From assembly GCF_963583255.1 (NCBI RefSeq), contig NC_084810.1, forward strand, positions 2,091,251-2,155,250: DNA of 64,000 nucleotides. Reading direction: 5' to 3'. Both the position numbers and the translations under genes were made by a program. Origin of the DNA: Pyrus communis. Lineage: Eukaryota; Streptophyta; Magnoliopsida; Rosales; Rosaceae. Under the pieces are notes generated by a model. That model worked only from the letters and a program-made list of their open reading frames with translations. It made no database searches and was not told the origin of the DNA. Within the stretch, counting starts at the first letter, position 1. Every line of letters starts with the position of its first letter. Below are positions 22,835 to 34,067 of the stretch, in pieces.

Positions 22835-24143
22835 TTTGTCTTTTAATGGCGTTATGCATTAGGATAATCACCCTTGATTAATTAAGATAATCAACTTTCT
22901 GCGTAAGGATATGCTTGTGGGGTTTATTAAGATGATAATTACAAAATGTTCATAACACCCGGTGGATACAAGCAGACATTTCCCGTACGGATTTGTCTCT
23001 GTATTATGATTGTGAAGACCTAATTAGGTGTCGAAATGCACCACCACTTAACTAAACCGTCTAAGGATAAGAGACTATTTCCTAATCCGAAGAGATAATC
23101 ACTAACCTAATTGCTAGTTATAAAGAGAAACTTGCATGTCACACATAAAATAGAGGCATATACAAGGGCTATGACACCATTTCGTAACGGAAAAGTTAAT
23201 TTCTTTTGCATTGTAATCACCTTCAAAATAAATTTTTATTTTTTGCAAAAGAGAATCAGCTTATGCCTTCGCAAAGCTAGCCCATCTTTCTGGAGGCGGA
23301 TAAGGCTCACAGAGGCATTTTAGCATTCCCTGACCATTATCATGTGATTTACCAGCGTCATGAATCAAATACAAGAGATGTCTTGTGGAACACAGACTTG
23401 AAAGGGACAACCACCCCCCCCCCCCCCCCCCCCCCCGGCGCCGGTAGTGGTGCAAAATCATGATGTTTATGTAAAGAAACGTGCAGGTCACACATGAAGA
23501 TAAATTTGTCTTTTAATGGCGTTATGCATTAGGATAATCACCCTTGATTAATTAAGATAATCAACTTTCTGCGTAAGGATATGCTTGTGGGGTTTATTAA
23601 GATGATAATTACAAAATGTTCATAACACCCGGTGGATACAAGCAGACATTTCCCGTACGGATTTGTCTCTGTATTATGATTGTGAAGACCTAATTAGGTG
23701 TCGAAATGCACCACCACTTAACTAAACCGTCTAAGGATAAGAGACTATTTCCTAATCCGAAGAGATAATCACTAACCTAATTGCTAGTTATAAAGAGAAA
23801 CTTGCATGTCACGCACAAAATAGAGACATATACAAGGGTTATGACACCACTTCGTAACGGAAAAGTTAATTTCTTTTGCATCGTAATCACCTTCAAAATA
23901 AATTTTTATTTTTTGCAAAAGAGAATCAGCTTATGCCTTCGCAAAGCTAGCCCATCTTTCTGGAGGCGGATAAGGCTCATAGAGACATTTTAGCATTCCC
24001 TGACCATTATCATGTGATTCACCAGCGTCATGAATCAAATACAAGAGATGCCTTGTGGAACACAGACTTGAAAGGGACACCCCGTAGTGGTGCAAAATCA
24101 TGATGTTTCCGTAAAGAAACGTGCAGGTCACACATGAAGATAA
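22835..24143. repeat. 670-bp tandem duplication
   Basis: Copy 1 runs about 22835-23504 and copy 2 about 23505-24143. TTTTAATGGCGTTATGCATT starts at 22841 and 23511, an exact 670-bp offset, and identity is very high. The main difference is a C tract of more than 20 bases followed by GGCGCCGG in copy 1 (about 23411-23442), where copy 2 has only CCCC. Short frames in both copies (for example a minus-strand frame ending PPPERWASFAKA) are conserved simply because the DNA is. I do not recognise a protein. Confidence 0.95.
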
Positions 24144-24640
24144 TAATTCGTTCATTTCCTGACGTTGGTCCATATTCTAGTATTTTGCAGGTAGTAGGCT
24201 GTACCACCGGATCTACTGTACTGCAGACAAAATTTAAGGCATAGGAACTGTTCAAGAAAACTTTGGGGTCCCCAATCACATCATGTGTGAGTTTACTTTC
24301 ACAAAACCCCCGTGTTCGGTTTCTACGATCCACATTGGTTTCAAATGGAGTAAATGCAGCCTACCGAAAATTCTCTTTAAAACACGACCAAGTAACAATT
24401 CCTGAAGGTGCAAAAGCAATCACTTGAATACAAACCTACTCAAAATTATTGTCTACTCAAGTTGATTGCAACTTGCAAAGGTACAGATTTTCTAATATCT
24501 CAAAACAAAACAATCATTTTCTTACAAAGATACGGAAAAACAATCACTAGGGTTACAAGCTAAAGAGTAATACGAGTAGTTCACATTAGGGCTTCTCAAA
24601 ACCGGTTTCCGGAGGAGCTTTTGACGTTTTAGGAATCCCA
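24144..24640 (-). other. Probable 3'UTR / downstream region of the TRM82 gene
   Basis: No recognised gene. A minus-strand frame (24333-24028) overlaps the end of duplication copy 2 and is not assigned to a family. Part of this region is likely 3'UTR of the gene ending at 24641. Confidence 0.4.
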
Positions 24641-27501
24641 TCACTGCTTGAGTTTCTTATCATTTCTGGTTCTCTTTCTAAACTCTCGTTTCTCCGTTGA
24701 GTACTGCTTTTTTATTAACAAATTGCTCATGGATGTTTTCAAAGCCTCAGCAGCTGTCAAGAAAAAGTTTTCGTCAAAGAACACTCTTCCCTGCAACTTC
24801 TCGAGCAATTTCTCACCTCCGGGGATCTCATTGTCTTTCAAAACAATTGATCCGTGCTCAACTGAATCAGGAGTGCTTTCCTTGAAGCCGGAGATAACCT
24901 TGACACGGGCCACACAAGGGTATTGAGAATCATGCAAGTTAGAGGCACCGGTTACCATCCACAATAATCCTGACGATGAGCTAGTTCCCAAACTTGTAGG
25001 AATAAAGGCATCTCCCTCGATAGAAACCACCTGTTCGAATCACACCAAATACAAATGTCTACTTTATGTGCGTGTCTTGATATAGATGTTCAGCAATTTA
25101 GCTCCAAGGAGCTATATTTCATGCTAATTAATTAGGTAATTAAGACTTAGGATAAAGGGGTTAACAGGAAGGACAAATGATCAAAATCAATGGTAATGTT
25201 AGGCAAGACGAAAAGCGTCTAAAGAAGACAAATTTTTGTGAATGAATTCAACTACAGCTGCTTGATAAGAGGTCAACGTGTAGTTTTATACGGATGCATT
25301 CTTACAGTTCAAATTACTTGACTAATCGAGGTCCTTACCTTGGCCACATGGAGGGTTTGGGCAGAAAGATCACAGCTCAACAATATTATTCCTTGCAAAC
25401 TACAATGGAATACCAAATGAGGATCAAGACAATGAAATAAACAGACAACCGCACAACGAAAAAAGAGACAAAATCCAACAGATAGGAACTTGCCTTTGAA
25501 CAGCCACTGCAACAAGGGTGCTATCTGGGATGGTGCACAAATTGGTAACGGCCCCATAGCACTCTTCTATTCCTTTGGATTCTGAAAGTCCTGCCTTCAG
25601 AATGAAATCAGGTAAATAGCATGCCAACAGAAAATTACAGAACTATCGTACTGCTGGTAAGTATCAGCTAGAGAAATAGGAAAATTTTAGAACAAAGAGG
25701 AAAATGGGAATCCCGGAAACTTAGAACTATTGAAGTACCTTTTCCCTAATATCACGAGTGTTTAGGAGAGATCCCGAAGAAATATCCCATAGACGAACCT
25801 GAAAACTCAACGTGGATCAATTACTCTACTGTACACAAGATGCATGCAGAAGAAATTCAAAGACCAAGTGTTACTATGATTACTTACTGTCGAATCACCA
25901 CTTCCAGAGACAAGAAACCCCTGGAGGCATTCCTGAGTGCAAACAAAGGCAAGGCATGAAACAAACCTGCCAATAGATGCACAAAAGTGAAGATAAGTGA
26001 ACATTTAGTTGCAAGAAGATTTCCAAAACATGTTTTATGTCGAATTGCTAACTTAATAAGAAACACCAAGGCCTGTCTATTTAAATTTGAGTTCACCGCA
26101 GGTTTTGTGCATATCGCGTTGAGGTTAAAAGGAAATCCCTGACTAAGAACATAGCAAGTACAATTGTTTGCATAAAGCTTCTTCATTATCTATATAGTTT
26201 GTCTGCTGTCTTATAACAGAATAAATAGCCACCCACTCTGTATGACCAAGGGAGAAACTTTGTATCTCGTGAGCTCCATCTAAAGGCTTCTTGGGAAACA
26301 CTGTAACCTGCCAGAAGAAAAATCATGTAAACTATTTGCAAATGTAGCTATCAGATTACTGAAAGGGTTGTAATGCTGGATTACTCGAATTTTGAAATCC
26401 CGGTCAGCACTAACAAAAAACCGTCCATCTGGTGAAAATTCCTGTCAAAATTACAATGTTAATTACTACTCATCTCATGAATATCTGGTGGTCATAGAAA
26501 CAATGTCCACCTACAATATAAGAAGAACCATTAGTATTTACGCGAGAGTAAGAAACAAATAAATCCCGAGCAGCAGAAAATAAATCACCAGGCTTGTTAT
26601 GATGCTACAATAGTGAGAAAGCAGTGGTGCTGCCTTCTTATTAACGGAAGCTTGATTTCCATCAGACACATCCACATCCACAACCCAAACAACCCCAAAC
26701 TTGTCAGCAAAACAAACATAGGAACCGTCACTGCTTATGGCAACTGCACTCACTCTTTTCTCCGAGCACCTATATCGAAGATAAGTGGAAATAATATCGA
26801 ATGATTTCGATGATATGATCCTCAAAATGACTCATAAGAGTACCAATATCACGGGAGTTTCAATAACTTACACAGTGGTAATGCAGCGCCAAGATTCAGT
26901 CGACCATATCTTGACGGTTTTATCATCACCAGCCGACACAAATAGCTTCCCGTCTGCTCCGTAGCGAATGGCTCTTATCGAATCCTTATGAAGGGAACTA
27001 CCAGAATCATCTACCAAAGAAACCGCACAACCCCCACTGTCACACAAACATCAAGCAGTTATTTTGCTAAAATTGATTAATTTCCTCATAAAATCACATA
27101 AAAACAGCTAATTAAGTATTAAATTACAACGGGAAACTGAATTTACAACATCCAATTTTCCTGACAAATTACTCAAATCCAAACAGAGCATAAAGTTCAA
27201 AACTTGACCAAAACTGACACTCTGTTCTACATGTACAATTGAAAATACAAAGAGACCAACGCCGTTTCAATCTTCAGGGGCTCACAGTTGAATCGTATTG
27301 CATTTCAATGGGGCCAATTTTTAGAATCCAACGGAACAATGCACAGAGACAAGGGGAAATAGCTTACAGGAGGTCGAAGACACGGAGGTCCGACCCGACT
27401 GCGACTGCGACGGAGCTCTGGGTGGGGTGGACGGCAATTAAGGCTGGGGCCACCTCAGAATCCTTGTTGGTCTCACCGTTTTCCATCGGCGTGTCCTCCA
27501 T
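24641..27501 (-). CDS. TRM82: tRNA (guanine-N7)-methyltransferase non-catalytic subunit (TRM82/WDR4)
   Basis: Ten exons on the minus strand give 432 residues: 27501-27368, 27036-26872, 26769-26589, 26441-26385, 26307-26237, 25966-25888, 25798-25739, 25594-25494, 25399-25339 and 25030-24641. All junctions keep frame. WD40 units are visible: SIRAIRYGADGKLFVSAGDD then KTVKIWS; VSAVAISSDGSYVCFADKFG; SLEFSPDGRFFVSADRDFKI; EFVSCLAF then FLVSGSGDSTVRLWD. The order and wording fit the WDR4/TRM82 family, the partner of the catalytic METTL1/TRM8 that makes m7G46 in tRNA. The C-terminus is basic (KREFRKRTRNDKKLKQ). Nine introns are ordinary size; intron 8 uses a GC donor (AAAG|GCAAGT), since the GT alternative 6 bp on gives an early stop. 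The promoter has site II motifs (27592-27632). Length matches plant homologues. Recognition is confident; function is by family. Confidence 0.92.
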
Positions 27502-27591
27502 TGTTGCTCAGAGACGGCTCTGGTTGGCGCTCGTCCTCTTCAGGGTTTTGAGTTTTGACACCAAAATTGGGGTTTATCTTTTGGGTTTGTA

Positions 27592-27632
27592 GAAAGCCCA
27601 TCTAACTGTATTTGGGCCCAATGGCCCATTAA
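27592..27632 (-). promoter_or_regulatory. Site II (TGGGCY) promoter elements of the TRM82 gene
   Basis: On the minus strand three TGGGCC/TGGGCT boxes (in ATGGGCCATTGGGCCCAAAT and ATGGGCTTTC) lie about 90-130 bp upstream of the start codon. In plants such TCP-bound site II boxes are typical of genes for translation and organelle or ribosome biogenesis, which fits a tRNA-modification subunit. Confidence 0.65.
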
Positions 27633-27904
27633 AATAAAGGGTTTGAAGTAGTGATTGAAACTATGAATTTGTTACAATTACATTATTTCTAAAAGGTTGA
27701 AAGTGTTTTCTAATAACCAAAAGTAATTCCAATAAACGGTCACAATTAGATAATTTCTGAAAGGTTAAAAGTGTTTTCTAATAACCAAAAGTATTTCTAA
27801 TAAGCGGTTTTAGAGAAGCAAATGAAGTTTTGATTGATTATGTTCACATTTTTAATAATAAAAGCAACAAAAGAAACTTTAGTTGGACAACTGCTCTGGT
27901 GTGG
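27633..27904. other. Short intergenic with a ~75-bp tandem repeat
   Basis: Two units share AAAGGTTGAAAGTGTTTTCT, AATAACCAAAAGTA and AATAAGCGG. No gene. Confidence 0.6.
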
Positions 27905-28058
27905 AAGAAATTTTTAGTATGCCAGAAACACGGCCCTTAGTACACTTAGTATCAAATACAATTGGTTAAAAACTTTTTTTTTTTCAAGTTTTCAACTAAT
28001 TGTATTATTACACTTGGTATACCAAGCTGTGTTCCCAATACACTGAAAAGTCTCTCCT
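27905..28058. mobile_element. Foldback MITE (same family as 11022-11170)
   Basis: The left arm (AGAAATTTTTAGTATGCCAG, CACTTAGTATCAAATACAATTGG) matches the reverse complement of the right arm (TTGTATTATTACACTTGGTAT, ACACTGAAAAGTCTCTCCTG). A poly-T centre and the spacing agree with the 11-kb copy. Confidence 0.75.
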
Positions 28059-28704
28059 GACATGAAGCGAGATCAATGTGGAGTCAGACAAGCCTATAAT
28101 TACAATCCCTTCGTGCTTATGTAAGAGGTGGTCTACTAATGAAGCGGTTAAAGTATCTCTACCCCTATTTTTCTCGTTTTTGTAGTACAACTTAACATCC
28201 TTGATTCGATTGGCATCACATTGGATCAGCGTATCATAATTATATAATCAAACAAACTGGGAAATTGGATTGATTTGATTTTTTTTTCGAATATATAGAT
28301 CACATTCTATAAATGACTTGTTGAACAACATAGGTTTCCCCATCAAATAAACATGAATGAAAGAAATTTATATAAGAAGCAGAGACATACAAGAAGATTC
28401 TAAAGGAAGAAGAAAACAAGTGCTTGGTCCATGAGATCGTTCGTTCATATAATTCTTGAACCACTGAACTGTTGCCTCTTCTGCCGGCGCTTCGGCCTAA
28501 CTTCGGATATAAGAGTTCCGAGGGGAGCACAAGCCGATGATCGTAACGTGACACAAGGCCGACCGACGATAACATAAGGGCAGCAGGCATAAGGCCAATT
28601 CCTTCTAGCAGGAATGAAACAACAAAAAGGCAGCTGGCATTACACCAATTCCTTCTAGCAGGAACGAAAACACAACAACAAACGGCGACCAGAACAAATG
28701 AAAC
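28059..28704. other. Intergenic / 3'UTR of the F-box gene
   Basis: No credible gene. A short direct repeat (ACCAATTCCTTCTAGCAGGAA-type, at about 28593 and 28646) lies just downstream of the SKIP30-like stop codon. Confidence 0.5.
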
Positions 28705-29742
28705 CTAAATTCTCAACTGCGCACAACCATAAACGCTTCCTTTGCACCGTGTCATCGGAGCAGCCTGGCGCCAAGTTGGCCTTTCACCTCCGATCGTGAG
28801 AACATCAACGTCTGATATTTGCTTGATTTCCGAGGTCCCATGTTCAGAGAGAATCACCCCACCAATCACATAAATTTCATCTCCTAGTCCAGCCATTGCA
28901 AACCCAACTCTGCCACCGAACTCAGAAGCCGAAACCAATACCTTTGATGATTCTCTGTCTTGCCTGGAGATTACTCCATGGCTCATCACATAGAGTGCAT
29001 CCATAATGACTGTCATTGGACCCTGTGGCCAACCATAATCCTCTACCGTCCAATGAAGCCCAACATTGTCGAAGACTTGCACCGTTGATAAACCCCTGTG
29101 CAAGACATACATCTTTTCTCCAATCACTATCCCCGAGCAGACTGAATTATGAGATAAATGCAGATCAGGAATTGGAGCCCACAAATCTTTGTTAGGGTCA
29201 TACATTTCTGCTAGAGAGATTGATTTCCGGCAGCTGGTTAAGCCCCCTGCAACAACAATCTTTCCACCTAAAACACAGCATGCAAACATTGCACGAGGAA
29301 CAAGCATAGATGCACGTGGGGCCCATTGCCTAGCTACAGGATCGTATGACCAAACCTCACTGGTTGAAAAGGTACCATGGTCACCAGTCTGTGGGTCAAC
29401 AGCATCACTGCCACCACCAAGAACAAACAGCTTTCCAGCAGTAAAGACAGTGCCGAAGTTGGAAAGGTTTTTTATTTTAGAGGGGAGAACAGGAAGCGTA
29501 ATCCAAAGGTCTCGACGAGGGTCATATAGTTGCCATAGATTATCTGGTTCATTAGCAGACACACATAATAGATCCTCACATGAGCCAACTTCCTGTCGAA
29601 CTCTAAAAAGTTCAGTGCTATGAATGGCAGCTTGCCAGGAACGAGAAACAAGCTCCAACTTGGGATGGAGATAGAAGGGAACCCATGCAAGGCACCTAAG
29701 GGCAACAGCGTCAGGGAGACCTTCTATCAGTTGTTCAGACAT
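28705..29742 (-). CDS. SKIP30: F-box/kelch-repeat protein, SKIP30-like
   Basis: A single coding exon of 345 residues starts at MSEQLIEGLPDAVALRCLAW. An upstream in-frame Met (29751) exists, but the family begins MSE.., so 29742 is chosen. Residues ~1-55 form the F-box (LPDAVALRCLAWVPFYLHPK, LVSRSWQAAI). Kelch units follow: TAGKLFVLGGGSD; SEVWSYDPVARQWAPRASM; GGKIVVAGGLTSC; SLAEMYDPNKDLWAPIPDL; VIGEKMYVLHRG; GDEIYVIGGV. It agrees closely with what I recall of Arabidopsis SKIP30 (At3g63220). The F-box would bind ASK/SKP1 in an SCF ubiquitin ligase and the kelch propeller would bind substrate; the substrate is unknown. The 5'UTR is split: an acceptor lies at 29820, and a distal leader exon with donor CAG|GTACAT lies at 31364. 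Confidence 0.93.
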   Translation of the reverse strand: MSEQLIEGLPDAVALRCLAWVPFYLHPKLELVSRSWQAAIHSTELFRVRQEVGSCEDLLCVSANEPDNLWQLYDPRRDLWITLPVLPSKIKNLSNFGTVFTAGKLFVLGGGSDAVDPQTGDHGTFSTSEVWSYDPVARQWAPRASMLVPRAMFACCVLGGKIVVAGGLTSCRKSISLAEMYDPNKDLWAPIPDLHLSHNSVCSGIVIGEKMYVLHRGLSTVQVFDNVGLHWTVEDYGWPQGPMTVIMDALYVMSHGVISRQDRESSKVLVSASEFGGRVGFAMAGLGDEIYVIGGVILSEHGTSEIKQISDVDVLTIGGERPTWRQAAPMTRCKGSVYGCAQLRI

Positions 29743-31426
29743 AATAATCACAGTTCATCTGTTTCAGTTGATCCTTCACTGCTGACTGTTGCCACGATAG
29801 GGCAGCACCGCAAAACAACCTGAAACATCAAAATATGAGGTTATGCCGAGAAGAGAATATTGATTTCGAATTTTCAAAATCAAAGTTTCAATGACAGTGT
29901 ATTAAGATCAAAGAAGGTGCACGATAAAGGTCACTGTATTTTCTATCAAACTTCATAAGTAATCCGCAAATAAATGCCACAAATTGCAACAAAAACTTCT
30001 AACAAAACCTCAAAATGAATATCACCTTGTCAATTGTGTTGCAAATTTCAACGCCCTTATGTGCATGTACAGCTACGAAAGACAATAACAGTGTAACATA
30101 ATCTCAAAAGTGAAATGGGTTTGATTTTCAATCACCAACGTTATCATCGAGCCCCAAAATAAAAGAAAAAAAAATGTCATCATTTACTAAAAGCATCTAT
30201 CATCCTCATGATACTGCTAAAACATCCTCAAGGACCTTTACATTTGTATCCTGCAGTGCATAAATGACAGCATGAAGACCATAAAACGTTTGTTAAGTTT
30301 CCAAATGTCGAAACATAATGTACTTCATTCAAACGCACGCTATCATGTAAATTAAATGTTGTAGATATGGAAAAACAAAATAATATAAGGTAAAACAAAT
30401 TCTGCACAAATCATGATAAGAAAACGAATGCCAACATCAGAAATCTTAGCCACTGAGATTTGTTACCGTGCTGATATTGTGATATAGCAAAAAATAGCTA
30501 CATGAGAGTATGACTGCTCTCTGTTACTTACCAGTTTTAGCGCGACGTAAGCAAAACAATTCTCTTCTCTATGCAGAAATTCCTACAAAAACAAAGAGAA
30601 AGTTAAAAAATTTGAACTTTGAGATATAACAGCTTGTATAAACGATGTTCAAAACAAGAAATCTAACAAGTAATAAAAGATATCTCACAGTACAAGACTA
30701 CTCACATTCTAACACATTAGCTTTCAACTAAACTAGTTGTCGGTCCGAAAATTCTTGAGCATTCAAGCATACACCACTGTCAGCTATGGCATAACTATTT
30801 GGATTAAGGTGGATTGACACACTAAACGAAAAGGCATCGGTTCAAAACCCATTAACTTTGTAAGAGACCTTTGTTATCAATTCCAAATGAGAAACTAAAA
30901 TGCTCAAACAAGAAATGAGGCAATAGGTAATTAAAAAAATCCAACAGACTCCACCATTTAAGCATGATCCAGGCCTCATGCAACAAAATTGGTATGAACT
31001 CACATGCTAATACCTATGCAACAAAAGCATGAAACTTTTGTTTCAACTTTCAACCCAAAAAACAGAACCAATCAAATTCGTTCACCAATTGATACACAAA
31101 GCACACGACTTTGAAACTCAATCCCTACTATTACACTAAAATTCTTGACCTTTAACACGAAACCCACCTCCAATTCCACATAACAAAAACTGGGCAATCA
31201 ATAATTTCAACTCCAACTAAACATCTATCACAATTCACCAAAAATTATGGTAAAAATTTCGAATTACAACTGAAACAACTCTAATCACATATCAAAATTT
31301 GTTTTTCCTTGCCCATGAGAGAGAGGGAGAAAGATAGAGAGAGAGAGAGAGAGAGTGGATGTACCTGTAATACGGGGACCGGGTGAAGAACACAAAGATT
31401 TGTGCTTTGCTGCTCAAATTCCTAGT

Positions 31427-31457
<31 letters not shown>

Positions 31458-31500
31458 GGTAGCGTTTGGTTTTCTAGGCTGAGAGGATGACTTTTAAGAG
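29743..31500 (-). promoter_or_regulatory. SKIP30-like 5'UTR with a ~1.5-kb leader intron
   Basis: The proximal leader exon is 29743-29819 (acceptor TTTCAG). The distal exon begins upstream of a donor at 31364/31363 and contains a GA/CT microsatellite (31425-31452). A further GA repeat at 31320-31355 sits just inside the intron. No protein-coding potential was found in the intron. A middle exon with donor CTG|GTAAGT near 30530 is possible. Confidence 0.6.
31320..31452. repeat. (GA)n microsatellites in the leader of the F-box gene
   Basis: Two GA tracts (about 31333-31356 and 31425-31452) lie either side of the first splice donor. Confidence 0.9.
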
Positions 31501-32925
31501 CTCAGGGAAAACGCCGACTTACAAAGTCCAATGTTATTTGTGCGTGCTGTTTGCTTGTAAGGTAACGCGAGATAATTCGATCGTTACAGCGACGGATTGG
31601 AAAATTGGGGAACTTCTTGGGATTTTCCTCTTTCACTTAACCCTAATAACTTAATAAAATAAACATTTGTGGATATTCTTAAATTCCTAGTTCCTCTTTG
31701 CTTCTCCTCTCCTCCTGATTTCCTTCGCGCTTTGCCATGGCATTTTTGTTATTTTTGGTTCATCTTAGGCTGACATGTGTATGACACACTCTTGCAAAAT
31801 CTCATCGAAATGAGAAAAATTTAGGTAATGACATATAACTACGTTATTCGGGCCAAGCTTTGTCCAAAAGTATGAGGTTTCTTGTATTTTTGTTTTCTCC
31901 GAACTTCATGTCGGTCCACTCAACTCTATGATGATTTCACTAAATGTGAGAACTACTTCAGTTCATTTTATATATCTAAAAAAAGGCTAATATCTATGTA
32001 CAAATAAGAGTACTAGGGTCAAATATATCACTTTAAAGTTAAATATCATTTTAAAAAAGAAGACGAATATACACTAATAAATCGGTCACATATTTTAATA
32101 TAGCCATAAAATTCAAAAACACTAAACGGGTAATACATCGTATATGACTTACAGTTTAGTTTTTTTTATCATTATGTATTTTTATATTGAAGAATTTGTG
32201 TTACATTGTAGTTATATTTTTAATAAACAAAATATGATATATCTTCATATATTTTAGTTGGCATGTCCATTGTTTTGAATTGAGATTTATCATCTTTTTC
32301 TGTCCTTTCCAAAATATTTCCGAATTTTATGTGATCTTTTGTGGAGGGCATATTCCGTACATTCTGCAGAATGAGTAATTTGTAGGACTTTTCTTCCAAT
32401 ATATTAATTAGAAAAAATGGTACCTAATAGCAATATACCTTGCCGTGTGGAAGGTTAGATGCATTGATGTTTTGACTCCAGATAGAGCCGTCCTTCCTTG
32501 GCATAGGGGGCACGGTGGCGGTCTGTGTGCTGCGTGTAAATGAAGCAATTTGACAGACCTACAAAAGTGCTTTTACGAAAAGTTCTTTTATACAAGAACA
32601 TTTTTATATATTGATTTTTGATTAATTTACTTAAGGAACACGGTTTTATTGGTCAAAGCTCATGATTTTGTTGTTGATAGGGTTGTTCTTTCAGCTTCAT
32701 CGTACATAATTATATATGTTCATATTGTTGAAATCGAGATTTGACTTCATTTCAAGGCTTCTTCGGAGTACCACCGTTTTAGTGGTGACAAAGTTAATTA
32801 ATCTGTTTGTTGTTTTGGTACAAGCAATTATTTCAGTACTTGGTTTGTATTGTCCATGGAAACGTAGCAAACTCGGTGGCTGTTTTATTTCAATTCAATA
32901 AGGAGATAATATGTGAGTGAAGTAA
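31501..32925. other. Intergenic region
   Basis: AT-rich sequence with no supported gene. A ~61-codon plus-strand frame at 32716 has no recognisable features. Confidence 0.45.
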
Positions 32926-33420
32926 CAAATCATGTAAGGATTTATAAGAGGTTAGTTATTTTTTATTTTGTCAAATGATTTTATAATAAAATCTCAACTT
33001 TTTTTATGGTATCAGAGCAAGTTTGCCACGTGTGAAGCTTAAAGGCTACATGTGCTTTACGTCACCTGTTTATGTAGGCTTGAAAATTCATTACACGTGA
33101 TGTGGGTATGTGAAAATGTGAGGACAAAGTCCCACATCGATGAGGGACCAAACCATGCAAGGGCCTACAATTAAGGGGTCCCACATTGGTGAGGGACCAA
33201 ACCATGCATGGTTCACGTGTGGCGAATTTTCAAACTTTACACGTGGACAACACAAATTGAATGACGTGGAACACGTGTGGCTATTAGGCTTCACATGTAG
33301 GGCAACCTGTTCTAATACCACCAAGAAAGTTGGGGGTTACACCATAAACCAATTGGCACTATAAAATGGAGCATAACCTCTTATAAGTTCTTGCATGATA
33401 GAATCTCAACTTTCTTCAAG
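32926..33420 (+). mobile_element. TRIM-type retroelement remnant (tRNA-Met primed)
   Basis: A terminal AATCTCAACTTT.. is followed by TGGTATCAGAGC (33007-33018), the usual primer-binding site complementary to tRNA-Met. About 100 bp later an LTR-like stretch begins TGAGGACAAAGTCCCACATC (33118) and ends near ATCTCAACTTTCTTCA (33419). It carries TTGGGGGTTACACCATAAACCAATTGGCA. The same family is present at 41859-41982 on the other strand. Internal duplication (GAGGGACCAAACCATGCA, twice) shows the copy is rearranged. No gag-pol. Confidence 0.65.
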
Positions 33421-34067
33421 ATAATCAATCATTTCGGACAAGAAGCAATAAATTATACAACCGCAATTTTTGACAGAAACGGTATTAGAACTTCATTCAA
33501 AAAACCAAAAGGAAACGATTACAAAACAGGCCATCAAGCCAAACGGCGAAGCCTGTTAGAAAGCAATCAGGATCCCTATCATAAATTAAGGGCCTAGAAT
33601 AGGCATGTAATCAGTTATTAATATTTATATATTTCCTTCCTTTCCTGTATAGTAGTATTGCAGGATCAGTTGCTTGTTTATAGGGAACTCTCTGTATAAA
33701 GTTAGTAGACTAATATCAATACCATTATTCTGGCCAATTCTATTCCTCAGTCATTTGATTAGATTTTAGTTTTACAAAGCCCAAGTCAATTACCAACCGG
33801 AATAGCTTAAGACAAAAGAGAGAGACATAAGGCAATACACAACCAGAAATCACGTTATCATACTTGTCACTATAATATGAAGATAGCCAATCCCATCCTT
33901 AACTCTCGAGAAGTACTCTTAATCGAGGATATATCCCGTTGTATATAATAATGTGTCGTAACCCTAAAGGAACACCAAAAGCTTACAATATGCAAAAATT
34001 GGAACAGCAATATGGCACCCTATAGTTCAAGGAGTAATCTAGCTAGATACATCCATGGCATAAGAGC
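33421..34067. other. Intergenic, probable retroelement debris
   Basis: Sequence such as GATCAGTTGCTTGTTTATAG and TTCTGGCCAATTCTATTCCT looks like an LTR tail, but no second LTR or coding domain is visible. The part next to 34067 is likely LTPG 3'UTR. Confidence 0.4.

Noticed and set aside
23111..24333. Conserved short frames in both copies of the 670-bp duplication
   Set aside because: The whole DNA is nearly identical, so frame conservation is not evidence of coding; no family recognised.
29189..29823. Plus-strand frames of 144 and 67 codons
   Set aside because: Antisense shadows of the well-supported F-box/kelch gene.
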